Source: Saccopteryx bilineata
Taxonomy: Eukaryota; Chordata; Mammalia; Chiroptera; Emballonuridae
DNA: 64,000 bases
Direction: 5' to 3'
Assembly: GCF_036850765.1 (NCBI RefSeq)
Contig: NC_089490.1
Coordinates: forward strand, 389,932,558 to 389,996,557
Part shown: positions 58,301-64,000 of the stretch, in pieces
How the letters are laid out: each line of letters starts with the position of its first letter
How positions within the stretch are numbered: the first letter of the stretch is position 1
Translations under genes and position numbers: made by a program
The notes under the pieces: model-generated
Seen by the model: the letters and a program-made list of their open reading frames with translations, nothing else
What the model was told of the DNA's origin: nothing
The model's database searches: none

Positions 58301-60889
58301 GGTGCCAGCCCCTCCCCACAGAACCCCAGTTCCGTTCGAGAGAGCAGCCTAGCAGACACAGGGCTCTGGACATAGGACTCAGGGGTTCTGGAGATAATAT
58401 CCCAAACGGACCTGAGGCCCCTGTGTCAAGGGGAGGCCTCTGGGGAGGCCTTTTTCCCAGCGGGAAGAGAGTCTGATTAATCTGAAAGGGAGCAAAACAT
58501 GGGGGGAGGCCTGCACTGGCCCAGTTTTCTCTGTCCACTTTCATCCCACTGGTTGGCTTTCTCCATGTGCTCCCCCCAAGCCCCCTCCTACACCCACTGC
58601 TCTCCTAGGGGAACAGCCACCAGGTCGCCATCCAGCAGAGCTTGGGGGGTTCTTATTCGTCTCTCTCCTCGAGGTACCAGGTGTGCTAGGGATCCCAGCT
58701 TTCTGAGTCTCAAAGTAGAGACTCACCGTATTCCCCTTCCTTCTGCCGCTGAGGGAACGGGCTCAAGAGAAGGAACTTGAACATTTGTTAAGTGTCAGCC
58801 ACGGTAGGCCAACACTAGGCTAGAAGCTTTAGATCTCACATGATAGCGAGCCTGCCCGAGTGCTCTGGGGTACACAGGAGCCCACACCCCGGCGGGACTG
58901 ACTGAGGGCCCACGCAGCCAGGAGGCCATCTGGCAGCCCACTTGTTCTGAGACAGTGCTTGGGGCATGCGCCGGTCTGGGGAACCCTCAACCAAGTGAGG
59001 TTGGTAGCCAAGGTCACCGGCGGGCAGAGCAGAAAGGAGCAGACAGGCATCGGAAGTGAAGAGCAGGAGGGTGGCGGCTGGGGATGTGCTTAGGTTTCCC
59101 CCACCCCCTCGGTAACTGGCCGCCTCCCTCCTGTCCACCAGTCACAGCCCCTGGCAAGGAGGGGTCCCAGACTGCACTGACCGCATGCCCTCACTATTTC
59201 TAGGGCTTGTAGGGAGGACAGTCAACCGCTCTGACGGAGCACTCATGCTGGGTGGAGTGGGAGACAGGAAGAGCGGCTGGTGTCTGCCCTCGCCTGCGTC
59301 TCCGGTGTGAACAGAGACCCGGTGCCCCTGGCTGCAGGCGGCCCCTTAGTCATCAGGGCACCCCACCGCCACCACGAAATGAGAGGGTTCCATGGGACAC
59401 AGTTTAAAAACCACTAACTTAGAGCAAAAGGGACCAGGAGGCATCATTTGAAAAGGTTTTGGGAAAGTCAGGAATTGAACTAGAGCCAGGTGGGTAATTT
59501 TAAGATTGAGGCTTTCTAGAGACCAGCATGGTTGATTGCCAGGTCTAGGTTCTGACCACCAGTGAGCTCTTTCCCTCAACAATTAGCTGGTGAGCTTTCA
59601 GTCTGCAGCTTCCACTCCACCTCCCCTCCCACTGTTAACAGCTCCAGGGAGCACCCAAGACTGTCTCCTCTCAGCTTCCTCCACTATCCAGGAAGTGATT
59701 CTCTTAGCTTATAGCTGAGGGAACCAGCTGAGGGAGCTGTGTGACAGAGCGGAGCTGGGACCGCTCTCCGTCTGGTGGCTTCTGGCCATGCCAGAGCGTT
59801 CGGTCTGCGCCGGATCCAGTCTTCCCATCTCACCTCGGGACCTTCCCTGGAGGACCTAAGCCATTTTTTGACCATTGTCTTTGAAGTGGAGTCACCCTGA
59901 TTTAGGGCACAAGTCTAGATGATTTCTGGTCTTCATGGTTAGTCTGGGCCCTATCTTGGGTCTCTGGCTCCTGTTTGGCCCAATGCTGGGGGCCTCAAGG
60001 AAGGACTAAACGACTAAACCACCACACCAGCTCACTACCATCAGCCTTGAAAGAGGATCACTGGGTATGTGCAGTGACCCTGAGGTTTGGGGATGTCTCC
60101 TCAGCTGTGGTCTCTGCCCCAAGTCGGGGGGGGAGGGCTGGCAGCGGGGATATTAAATGTTACACACATTACCTTTACCCAGCAGTACCCAGGCTCTGTC
60201 CTGACAGCAGTCCTCTGCAACTTCTCTTCCAAGCTCTTCCCCGTGTCTTTTACATCAGCCCGAGCAGATAGGAAGGGGAAGGGCACACAGGCACTGCTGG
60301 GCATGGGGCTGCCCGACCAGAACCTGGTTGAAGGGCTTTCAGATTAAGCTTCGTGCCCCCTAATTATCTCCTAGGAGCTCTGCCTGACAAAGGAGACCTG
60401 CTGCACGACCCAGCCATGGATGAGGAGCTGGAGCGACTGTAAGTGTCAAGTGGGAGGATGCTGCCCCCTTGTGGGGGAAAAGCCTCAGTCAGACATGGCA
60501 GTGCCCCTCGTGGGGTCACACAGTGCTTGCTTGTCCAGAACACCCCCAACAGGGAGGGACGAGCCTCAGGGCCAGCAGAGGCCTGAGACACCCTCTCTTT
60601 GAGTCCCCTGGGAACACAGCCTGTGGTTTCATCCAGATGCAAGAGGAAGTGTGGAGGTCCTGGTCTCTGGGCTGGAGGCCCCGTGCTGCCCTCGGGGCTT
60701 CTCTCCTCCTTCAGGCTGGCCCAGATCCCAGAACTGGTCAACTCGGCCACTGCCAGTCCAGAGGCCAGCGGCCTGCCTTCCCGGACTCCTCACCGGGCCG
60801 GCTTTTCCTGGAGGCCCCTCCACCACGCTCGCAAAGTGGATGCAGAGAGCGATGGCTCCACTGAAGAGACAGACGAGTCTGAGACTTGA
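40166..60889 (+). CDS. CSTPP1: CSTPP1 coding sequence, C-terminal 238 residues (joined exons)
   Basis: Joined segments are 40166-40250, 55344-55429, 57084-57279, 57929-58038, 60375-60438 and 60715-60889. They total 716 nt, which together with one base from the missing upstream exon gives 238 codons plus TGA. The reading frame is open across all five junctions. Recognisable stretches in order are [87 protein letters not shown] and the acidic end [14 protein letters not shown]. The family protein is a regulatory subunit of the tubulin polyglutamylase complex (with TTLL1, TPGS1/2, LRRC49, NICN1). It works at centriolar satellites and influences microtubule polyglutamylation and cilia. It has no catalytic domain, and no signal peptide or membrane segment is visible. 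The N-terminal part (roughly 90 residues) is outside the window. No frameshift or premature stop is seen, so the gene looks functional. Confidence 0.93.
40517..40560. repeat. (GC)n(AC)n tract, Z-DNA prone
   Basis: About 14 bp of alternating GC is followed by 15 AC units, 44 bp of unbroken alternating purine-pyrimidine, 267 bp after the exon donor. Confidence 0.93.
40719..41033 (-). repeat. SINE-A, full length with TSD
   Basis: The reverse complement begins gcctcaccaggcggcagc. The TSD ctaaaaagag is at 40709-40718 and 41034-41043. Confidence 0.92.
41463..41705. mobile_element. Palindromic TA-flanked MITE inside Tigger1
   Basis: Long inverted arms include a 27-nt identical pair at 41488-41514 and 41655-41681 (core aaaatgaatatgaagcg). 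The outer termini cacggctcacaa and (reverse complement) tactgctcacaa agree at 10 of 12 positions, flanked by TA on each side. Tigger1 sequence stops at ttgttatta and resumes at tatttgttatgg. A central hairpin actcaat...attgagt lies at 41540-41560. No coding capacity. The family name is unknown to me, and a Tc1/mariner-type origin is inferred from TA and the TIRs. Confidence 0.85.
42106..42300 (+). repeat. SINE-C nested in Tigger1, exact TSD
   Basis: The head cctgagctgtggtggcgc leads to a tail ctaaaatcaataaataaa plus A run. The TSD gaaattaaaag is exact at 42095-42105 and 42301-42311, and Tigger1 sequence continues beyond it. Confidence 0.93.
42640..42830 (+). mobile_element. L1M 3' end
   Basis: tgtaggttcctcagctgtg, gttgataatgggggacgc, atttctgatc-type sequence (as agatcagaaatctc) and aattgctctaaaaaagtaa match old L1 3'UTRs ending in an A-rich tail. 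Confidence 0.75.
42850..43090 (-). repeat. MIR-like relic
   Basis: gtctcacttaatcctttag, catttttcagaaaag and gtggcagaggcgtgactc follow reversed MIR order with gaps. Confidence 0.6.
43091..43469. other. Intronic stretch without recognised feature
   Basis: Only a short (ta)n run near 43448-43460 stands out. Confidence 0.4.
43470..43777 (-). repeat. SINE-A variant with amplified internal motif
   Basis: The conserved end (aagcaatcaatgaccaag in reverse) and a gcctgacaggtgg head frame an interior where a caagctag-gacct motif of about 21-22 bp is repeated at least five times. Ordinary SINE-A copies have about three related units. The tRNA-like head is shortened. Confidence 0.75.
43778..44339. other. 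Intronic stretch without recognised feature
   Basis: No gene or named repeat is supported. Confidence 0.4.
44340..44640 (-). mobile_element. L1M 3'UTR fragment
   Basis: accatataattcacccattt, catccatcaccacaatc, aaagaaaccctgcaccc and tttctgtctctataaag are reversed L1M 3' end. Confidence 0.78.
44641..45675. other. Intronic stretch with an L2-like piece
   Basis: A reversed L2-type segment (tgctttgtgccaggagcgg, aacacagtggtgagtaag) covers about 44640-44760. The remainder is unassigned and becomes GC-rich toward the minisatellite. Confidence 0.5.
45676..46356. repeat. Minisatellite, ten units of 68/69 bp
   Basis: Units start at 45676, 45744, 45812, 45880, 45948, 46017, 46086, 46155, 46223 and 46291. 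Each reads caggtgaagctggagacg...ggagagcgagcagactctg...agcacccagccg. The units are nearly identical. Variants are gaag/gatg, gtgg/gtga and a one-base insertion (ccgag/ccggag), which makes 69-bp units. Each boundary on the sense strand contains CAG|GTGAAG or CAG|GTGATG, a good 5' splice-site match. The long open frames on both strands here are repeat artefacts. Confidence 0.97.
46616..47036 (+). repeat. SINE-B, first of two at the same target
   Basis: A near-consensus copy from gccctggccggttggctc to a long (aaaac)n tail. It is flanked by aagatctgtcac, which appears three times (46602, 47037 and 47444) around this and the next SINE. Confidence 0.94.
47051..47443 (+). repeat. SINE-B, second of two at the same target
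   Basis: Same orientation and family as the preceding copy, with several private differences. It ends in an A run before aagatctgtcac at 47444-47455. Confidence 0.94.
47977..48174 (+). repeat. SINE-C, full length, exact TSD
   Basis: The head is gcctgacctgtggtggcgc, with a tail of (aaaat)n. The TSD aaagaatgcaacaggg is exact at 47961-47976 and 48175-48190. Confidence 0.95.
48285..48610 (+). mobile_element. Tc2/Kanga-like transposon relic with transposase C-terminus
   Basis: The termini CTGTATTTCTCCATGTAT and (reverse complement) CTGTATTTCCCCATGTAT form inverted repeats, followed by aagatgcacc/aagatgctcc. The right end carries a second copy of ccatgtataagatgc. Inside, 48376-48504 is open for 42 codons to a TAG and encodes an acidic tail ([15 protein letters not shown], then [12 protein letters not shown]) of the kind that ends pogo/Tc2-type transposases. 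The flanking dinucleotides are TA and TT, a possibly mutated TA. The rest of the transposase is deleted. Family assignment is inference. Confidence 0.72.
48623..48946 (-). repeat. SINE-A at the edge of the Tc2-like element
   Basis: The reverse complement starts gcctgaccaagcaggcag. The flanks cagttctaatttttt (48608-48622) and cagttgtaatttttt (48947-48961) are a TSD with one change that includes the last bases of the Tc2-like element, so the SINE came later. Confidence 0.9.
49011..49609. other. Intronic stretch without recognised feature
   Basis: GC-richer, no named repeat or supported coding sequence. Confidence 0.4.
49610..49760 (-). repeat. MIR containing a consensus splice-site pair
   Basis: tttgagtgctcattatgtac and agatgaggaaactgaagctc are reversed MIR. 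The sense strand holds an acceptor-like tctcctccttacag ending at 49712 and a donor AAG|gtaagt at 49740, framing 27 nt. Confidence 0.8.
49761..51029. other. Repeat-free, GC-rich intronic stretch
   Basis: About 1.3 kb with overlapping open frames on both strands due to high GC. None matches a known protein or has coherent splice sites. Confidence 0.4.
51030..51358 (-). repeat. SINE-A, full length
   Basis: The reverse complement begins gcctgaccaggcggtggtg. The T-rich flanks gtttctttcttttt and gtttctttttctt form a probable TSD. Confidence 0.93.
51359..52679. other. Repeat-free, GC-rich intronic stretch
   Basis: No named repeat. Several open frames on both strands, none convincing. Confidence 0.4.
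52680..52765 (+). mobile_element. L1 3' tail relic
   Basis: acttttaaagggtgaatttt, tttgaattatattgcaat and aaaaataaat resemble the end of an old L1 3'UTR. Confidence 0.55.
52766..53521. other. Intronic stretch spanned by a 265-codon chance open frame
   Basis: A + strand frame is open from 52740 to 53537. It starts inside the L1 tail and has no recognisable domain. The opposite strand is also open over much of it, which argues for composition rather than selection. Confidence 0.35.
53522..53760 (+). repeat. MIR
   Basis: cagtgtgacctaatggga, ccagctgtgtggccttagc, ctattcacctgtaaagtgg and ggtacggtgcctgccgtg follow full MIR order. Confidence 0.88.
53832..54230 (+). repeat. SINE-B, full length, exact TSD
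   Basis: Starts gtccctggccggttgactc and ends with a broken A run. The TSD agaaaccagggccttg is exact at 53816-53831 and 54231-54246. Confidence 0.95.
54247..55245. other. Intronic stretch without recognised feature
   Basis: No named repeat or supported gene in about 1 kb upstream of the exon. Confidence 0.4.
55251..55320 (+). repeat. (CG)n(CT)18(CA)13 block upstream of a splice acceptor
   Basis: A short CG run is followed by 18 CT and 13 CA units, ending 23 nt before the CSTPP1 exon at 55344. In RNA this is a CU repeat (PTB-type ligand) joined to a CA repeat (hnRNP L-type ligand) directly before the acceptor's own pyrimidine tract. Confidence 0.95.
55344..55429 (+). CDS. CSTPP1: CSTPP1 coding exon (second visible)
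   Basis: This 86-nt exon encodes [17 protein letters not shown] then [11 protein letters not shown]. The acceptor is ctatttcccctcag and the donor is tcag|gtgaga. It completes the Arg codon of the preceding exon (AG|G) and leaves one base G for the next (G|AA, Glu). A (CT)n(CA)n block ends only 23 nt upstream of the exon, immediately before the polypyrimidine tract. Confidence 0.94.
55430..57083 (+). other. CSTPP1: CSTPP1 intron, 1.65 kb
   Basis: The borders are gtgaga and ctactcag. It contains a reversed MIR (about 55715-55880), a CA/TA microsatellite (56037-56078) and a reversed L2 piece (about 56685-56830). Confidence 0.9.
57084..57279 (+). CDS. CSTPP1: CSTPP1 coding exon (third visible)
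   Basis: This 196-nt exon is the longest internal one. It encodes [18 protein letters not shown], then [17 protein letters not shown], a low-complexity linker, and [16 protein letters not shown] ending DRHKY. The acceptor is ccatctactcag and the donor is acag|gtgaga. The Ser/Gln/Arg-rich middle ([11 protein letters not shown]) looks disordered and lies between two helical parts. Confidence 0.95.
57280..57928 (+). other. CSTPP1: CSTPP1 intron, 0.65 kb
   Basis: The borders are gtgaga and cttctag. No recognised repeat. Confidence 0.9.
57929..58038 (+). CDS. CSTPP1: CSTPP1 coding exon (fourth visible)
   Basis: This 110-nt exon encodes [17 protein letters not shown] then [19 protein letters not shown]. 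The acceptor is ggtctcttctag and the donor is ctag|gtaagc. It takes over the Ser codon from the previous exon (AG|C) and passes on one base (G|GA, Gly). Confidence 0.94.
58039..60374 (+). other. CSTPP1: CSTPP1 intron, 2.3 kb
   Basis: The borders are gtaagc and ctcctag. GC-rich, with at most a short MIR-like piece near 58775-58840. Open frames here (for example 58227-58544) have no support. Confidence 0.88.
60375..60438 (+). CDS. CSTPP1: CSTPP1 coding exon (fifth visible)
   Basis: This 64-nt exon encodes [20 protein letters not shown] and is bounded by the acceptor attatctcctag and the strong donor CT|gtaagt. It ends with two bases of a Leu codon that the last exon completes with G. Confidence 0.93.
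60439..60714 (+). other. CSTPP1: CSTPP1 last intron, 276 bp
   Basis: The borders are gtaagt and ctccttcag. Short and repeat-free. Confidence 0.92.
60715..60889 (+). CDS. CSTPP1: CSTPP1 terminal coding exon, coding part
   Basis: The acceptor ctctcctccttcag precedes 175 coding nt ending in TGA at 60887-60889. The encoded tail begins [17 protein letters not shown], continues through a Ser/Pro/Arg-rich part ([15 protein letters not shown]), and ends in the acidic [14 protein letters not shown]. The tail looks disordered, and its Ser/Thr-Glu spacing resembles casein kinase 2 sites (inference). Confidence 0.95.
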
Positions 60890-61397
60890 GGAGTCCACAG
60901 GGTCTTGCCTACAGCACCGTGTCATGCTCTTGCCCAACTCCTCTCCCGCCGTGCCATGCTGCCCTCTGCTGGCGAAAAGGCCAGATGGCAGCCCTACTCA
61001 GGACCTATAACAGGTTCTGGCACCAACCACCCCAAGCAGTGAATCCAAAGTTAGCCTCCTCTGTTAGCCCTTGTGCTTTAGTCGGTCCTGGGCTGACAGC
61101 AGACTGAACTGAGGCCACCAAGAAGGGAATTGGCCTTCACCTTTTTCTGAGAGTCCCCAAATAAGGTTCATCTATCTCATAGCAACTCCAGGAAGGGGGC
61201 AGTCCATGAATAGCTATGCAGGGCCTTGCATGCTCAGGGGTGATGCCAGTGATGCAGGTATGGGAGGACATGACAGCAGCATTCTACCGGAGAAATAGCC
61301 ACTAGCCACGAAGGGACGAAGGGTGGGCAAGACCATTTCACTTTCAAAAGCTCCTATTAGTTAAATGTGAAATGAATAAAGTCCCTTGTGTCTGCTA
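60890..61397 (+). other. CSTPP1: CSTPP1 3' untranslated region
   Basis: About 0.5 kb runs from the stop codon to the inferred cleavage site. No interspersed repeat is obvious. The end is placed 15-20 nt after AATAAA, next to the GU-rich run ttgtgtctg. The exact cleavage base is inferred. Confidence 0.8.
61375..61380 (+). terminator. CSTPP1: CSTPP1 polyadenylation signal AATAAA
   Basis: A canonical AATAAA about 485 nt after the stop is followed by a GU-rich downstream element (cccttgtgtctg). It is the only canonical signal I see in this 3'UTR. Confidence 0.85.
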
Positions 61398-62764
61398 AGT
61401 GGTGAATATAAACCCACTAGACTGAGGAGGGGGTGAAGGGATGGGGTGAGTTTGGATTTTTGGTGCCAAGTCCCAGCTTTTCTGGGAGGTAGGGGCCAGA
61501 GGACCCCTCAGCCTGGAGAGCTGCCTCAGATAATGAGCAGAGAGGGGTTTATGTCTTGCACATGGCGGCCTTTCAAAGCAGAGGTACTCACAGCTGGAAT
61601 GGCCTTCAGGAAACAAGCTCAGAGGGGTTAAGGCCAGGTTCCTGTAATGTTAAAGACCCTGGCCACAAAGGGTCAGCACTGCAGAGCCTTCTAGCCAGCT
61701 TCATTAAACATTTGCCCAGCACCTGCTTGGGGTTAGGGCAGCGGGGATGTAGCTGTGAACACAGGACTGCGGAGTATGTGCTTCCAGCCAAGACTGAAGG
61801 AAGGCAAGGACAAGTGGGCTTTGACATCCTTGAACTGGGCCGGGGTCCTCCAGAAACCCACCCAGGGAGCCAAGCAGAGCAGGATGCCTCCTCTGAAGCA
61901 AAGCCAACGGTCACCGCCACCGGGCACATTTTCCTGGGCTCACCCGTACCCAGACCAGACCCCTGGAGTTACAGGAACTAGCCCGCAGAGCCCTGCAGTG
62001 CCAGGCCCACAATCACATCCAGCCTCCCGCTAAAAGCAGGTGGAAAAATCCTGGTGTGCCTCAGAATCACCTGGGGTTTGTTTACAGTGCAAATCACTCA
62101 ACTCCAGGTTGGGATGGGGCACAGGATCTGGATTATGGACGCTGCAGACCATTCCAAAGCTGGGAGTCCCAGAGCCATGCTGTAGAAGTCACTGGCTAAG
62201 TGGGGATGCCCTCCACCCATCCTAACACCCCTCTTTCAGATCAGTGGTTTAGAGCTACACCTCAAGGAGCCCTAAGGTAGTACAGATGTTCCAAGAACCC
62301 CTATAGGGGAAGGGCTGCCAAACCATGAGGTTCATATAGACACACACACATCCTTTCTTCCTGGATTTAAAAGGATTGATTCCACTAAGATCTGTGTCTT
62401 TTATTGTTCAACTCCACTGAGAAACACCCGTCAAGCCTACTGCTGGGATGAGGTACAGGCTGCTGAGGCTGCTCGCCCGCCCACAGCCACATGGCTCAGA
62501 GGGTGTTAAGAGGACCAACTAATACCAGCTCTTTCCTCCGCGTGCAACAGGGTGGTGAGGTGGAGGCTGCACTGGACCTCGAGGCAGCACAGGGCCGAGG
62601 AGCCAGGGGACTTTGGCTTTCAGAGAAGAGACAAGCTGGAGGCCCTGGAGCACATGCCCTCAGCTTCGGCACCGACACCCTACCAGTGTTGGTGGGAGCC
62701 CAGAGACTAAGGCACTGGGCAGGGAGGTGGGACTCAGAACACTTCACTCCGACCAGCAGGGGCC
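61398..62764. other. Spacer between convergent CSTPP1 and ARFGAP2
   Basis: It contains a reversed L2 piece (about 61703-61770) and the MER5A-like relic at 62040. No gene is recognised. Confidence 0.7.
62040..62205 (+). repeat. MER5A-like hAT-Charlie relic
   Basis: gtgtgcctcagaatcacctg, gcacaggatctggatt and gagccatgctgtagaag match the MER5A type loosely. Ancient. Confidence 0.6.
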
Positions 62765-63908
62765 CGGGGCTCCATCAGGGCTTTATTTGACACCACTATG
62801 TTTCAATACAAACAGTCCAGAAAGAAAGTCAAGTCCCTTTGGGGGAGGGGGTGGTGGGAAGAGTGGTCTGTTGTTTGGGAGCCCGACCCTCAATCCACAG
62901 CAGGTGGGTGGCCCCAACTGCCAGCAGGGCAGGGGAAGATGGCACCGACGACAGTGCGTGGCCCAGTGGCGGGGCCTGCAGCTCCGTAGACACCTCAAGC
63001 TCTTACTGGCGGGGTGCTGTCCAGACCCCCTCGCCCAGGATGACAGAGGAAGAAGGCCGAGTCCCAGGAGCCTGCTTCTACCCTTGTACCCTCTGCTGCC
63101 TTAGCCAGCACTGTCACGGAATCCACAGCAGGACACCATAGGGCAGATGAGGCTCATCATGGCCACCAAGCAGGGGGAAAAGGACAGTCTCAGGAGTGGA
63201 CAGAGGGTCCTGTGGTCCACATGGATGGTAAGGACCCTGAGACACCCAGGAGAAAAAGTAACCTCCAAGTGACCACTATAAAAATGGGTGGTAAGACATA
63301 TCACTCAGGCCTCCAGTCTGATCCCAAATGAAACCTTTAGGTAGCAGGGAAAGTTTCTAGCCCTTAGTGAGACCCAGATGAAGGTCCTTCCCCTCCTCTG
63401 CCCTCTCCTGGGGCCCGGAAGAGGCCACTGGAGCAGAAGCAGTAGCAAGTCCAGAGCCGCCTATGACGGCTGGCCCACAGCAGAACTCCTCCAAGACCTC
63501 CCTGCTGGTTCCAGAGGACGGCCAAACGCCAGCAAAAAAGCCTCACCCTTTTCACACTCCCTGCTCGGGGACAGCCAGGCCCAGAAGAAGCCACCCTGAG
63601 GAGAAGCCCTCCCCTCACTCCCGGTGTGGCAGGACAGTGAGCAGCAGCTCGGGAGCGGGACTGGAGGGACGGAATCTAGCACACGGGGGAGGGTGTGAGG
63701 GTGAGGAACAAAGGGCTCGATCGACAGGCGGAGATCAAGCGCTGGTACCGCCCGTGCCCTCACCAAATCCTCAAAGGCCACCCCACTCTCACACCACACG
63801 TGTAAGTAACAATTCCTCCCCAGCTTCCACAAGGCAAGCAGCCCTGGCCTGGTAATCATGGGGTTTTTGCTGATGTCACCACCATATGCCTGAGCCACGG
63901 AGCCTGGA
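62765..63908 (-). other. ARFGAP2: ARFGAP2 3' untranslated region
   Basis: The minus-strand sequence runs from the TGA at 63911-63909 to about 20 nt past AATAAA at 62787-62782, about 1.1 kb, with no interspersed repeat. Another minus-strand AATAAA at 62405-62400 could serve a longer form. The 3' end is inferred. Confidence 0.7.
62782..62787 (-). terminator. ARFGAP2: ARFGAP2 polyadenylation signal AATAAA
   Basis: The + strand tttatt at 62782-62787 reads AATAAA on the minus strand, about 1.12 kb after the inferred stop codon. Confidence 0.72.
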
Positions 63909-63929
63909 TCAGTAGGAACCATAGCGATC
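63909..63929 (-). CDS. ARFGAP2: ARFGAP2 last coding exon, coding part (DRYGSY-stop)
   Basis: On the minus strand the acceptor tcttcccccatttccag, with a branch-point-like tgctgac upstream, is followed by GAT CGC TAT GGT TCC TAC TGA. The DRYGS ending is typical of the ArfGAP2/3 C-terminus. ARFGAP2 lies immediately downstream of, and convergent with, CSTPP1 in other mammals. The protein is a GTPase-activating protein for ARF1 that works with coatomer on Golgi COPI vesicles. Its catalytic zinc-finger domain is far N-terminal and outside this window. Only six residues are visible, so the call rests on this motif, the splice site and synteny. Confidence 0.78.
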   Translation of the reverse strand, partial: DRYGSY

Positions 63930-64000
63930 CTGGAAATGGGGGAAGACAGTCAGCATGTCCAACCCGCAGCAGGTCCCGAGCATGCGCACCCTTCCCCGAC
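63930..64000 (-). other. ARFGAP2: ARFGAP2 last intron, 3' end
   Basis: Minus-strand intron with a pyrimidine tract and AG next to the exon. It continues beyond the window. Confidence 0.7.

Larger units (their letters stand above)
1..61397 (+). other. CSTPP1: CSTPP1 (C11orf49) gene, 3' portion, six coding exons visible
   Basis: The window holds the downstream part of the gene for centriolar satellite-associated tubulin polyglutamylase complex regulator 1. The six exons and 3'UTR between 40166 and about 61397 were recognised from their translation and spliced in phase. Everything upstream to position 1 is taken as intron of this gene because the first visible exon begins inside a codon and its predecessor is not in the window. 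The promoter, first exons and N-terminus lie before position 1. The human gene is over 200 kb and mostly intron, so this sparse layout is expected. The assignment of 1-40165 to the gene is inference. Confidence 0.85.

Noticed and set aside
63461..63922. 153-codon minus-strand open frame at the ARFGAP2 end
   Set aside because: It is in a different frame from the DRYGSY-stop coding end and lies in the 3'UTR.

Overview
This is nuclear DNA of a placental mammal, most likely a bat. The two genes present belong to a block conserved in mammals: CSTPP1 (formerly C11orf49) on the + strand, and the 3' end of ARFGAP2 on the - strand, tail to tail as on human 11p11.2. Most interspersed repeats are tRNA-derived SINEs of types I associate with bats, particularly horseshoe-bat and related lineages (Rhinolophoidea). 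Young hAT, Tc1/mariner and Tc2-like DNA transposons are also present. Species assignment is inference.

Layout. Positions 1-40165 are CSTPP1 intron, with no coding exon I could find. Six coding exons follow: 40166-40250, 55344-55429, 57084-57279, 57929-58038, 60375-60438 and 60715-60889 (stop). All have canonical AG/GT borders and join in one frame to encode the last 238 residues. The 3'UTR ends near 61397 with AATAAA at 61375. About 1.4 kb of spacer separates it from the ARFGAP2 3' end (AATAAA on the - strand at 62787-62782). The ARFGAP2 3'UTR runs to 63908, and its last seven codons (DRYGSY-stop) lie at 63909-63929.

Repeats. I use four working SINE names. SINE-A is about 340 bp with head cctgaccaggcggtggcg. 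SINE-B is about 370 bp with head gccctggccggttggctc. SINE-C is about 190 bp with head cctgacctgtggtggcgc. SINE-D is about 150-190 bp and VES-like. Many copies have readable target-site duplications (TSDs), which give the order of nesting. Other elements are a 5'-truncated L1 with a nearly open ORF2 C-terminus and a possible short 3' transduction (32396-34599), a second truncated L1 holding two SINEs (24085-25029), old L1M, MIR, L2 and MER5-like relics, four hAT-type elements, a mariner-type MITE, a Tigger1 relic containing a younger palindromic MITE, and a Tc2/Kanga-like relic that still encodes an acidic transposase tail. There is also a ten-copy 68/69-bp minisatellite (45676-46356), a 334-bp polypyrimidine tract (22011-22344), a strong G-quadruplex motif (14935-14958) and a (CT)18(CA)13 block just upstream of the second exon.

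I see no operon, defence island or other multi-gene system. The most useful leads are the DNA-transposon insertions and repeat-derived elements that could affect CSTPP1 splicing.
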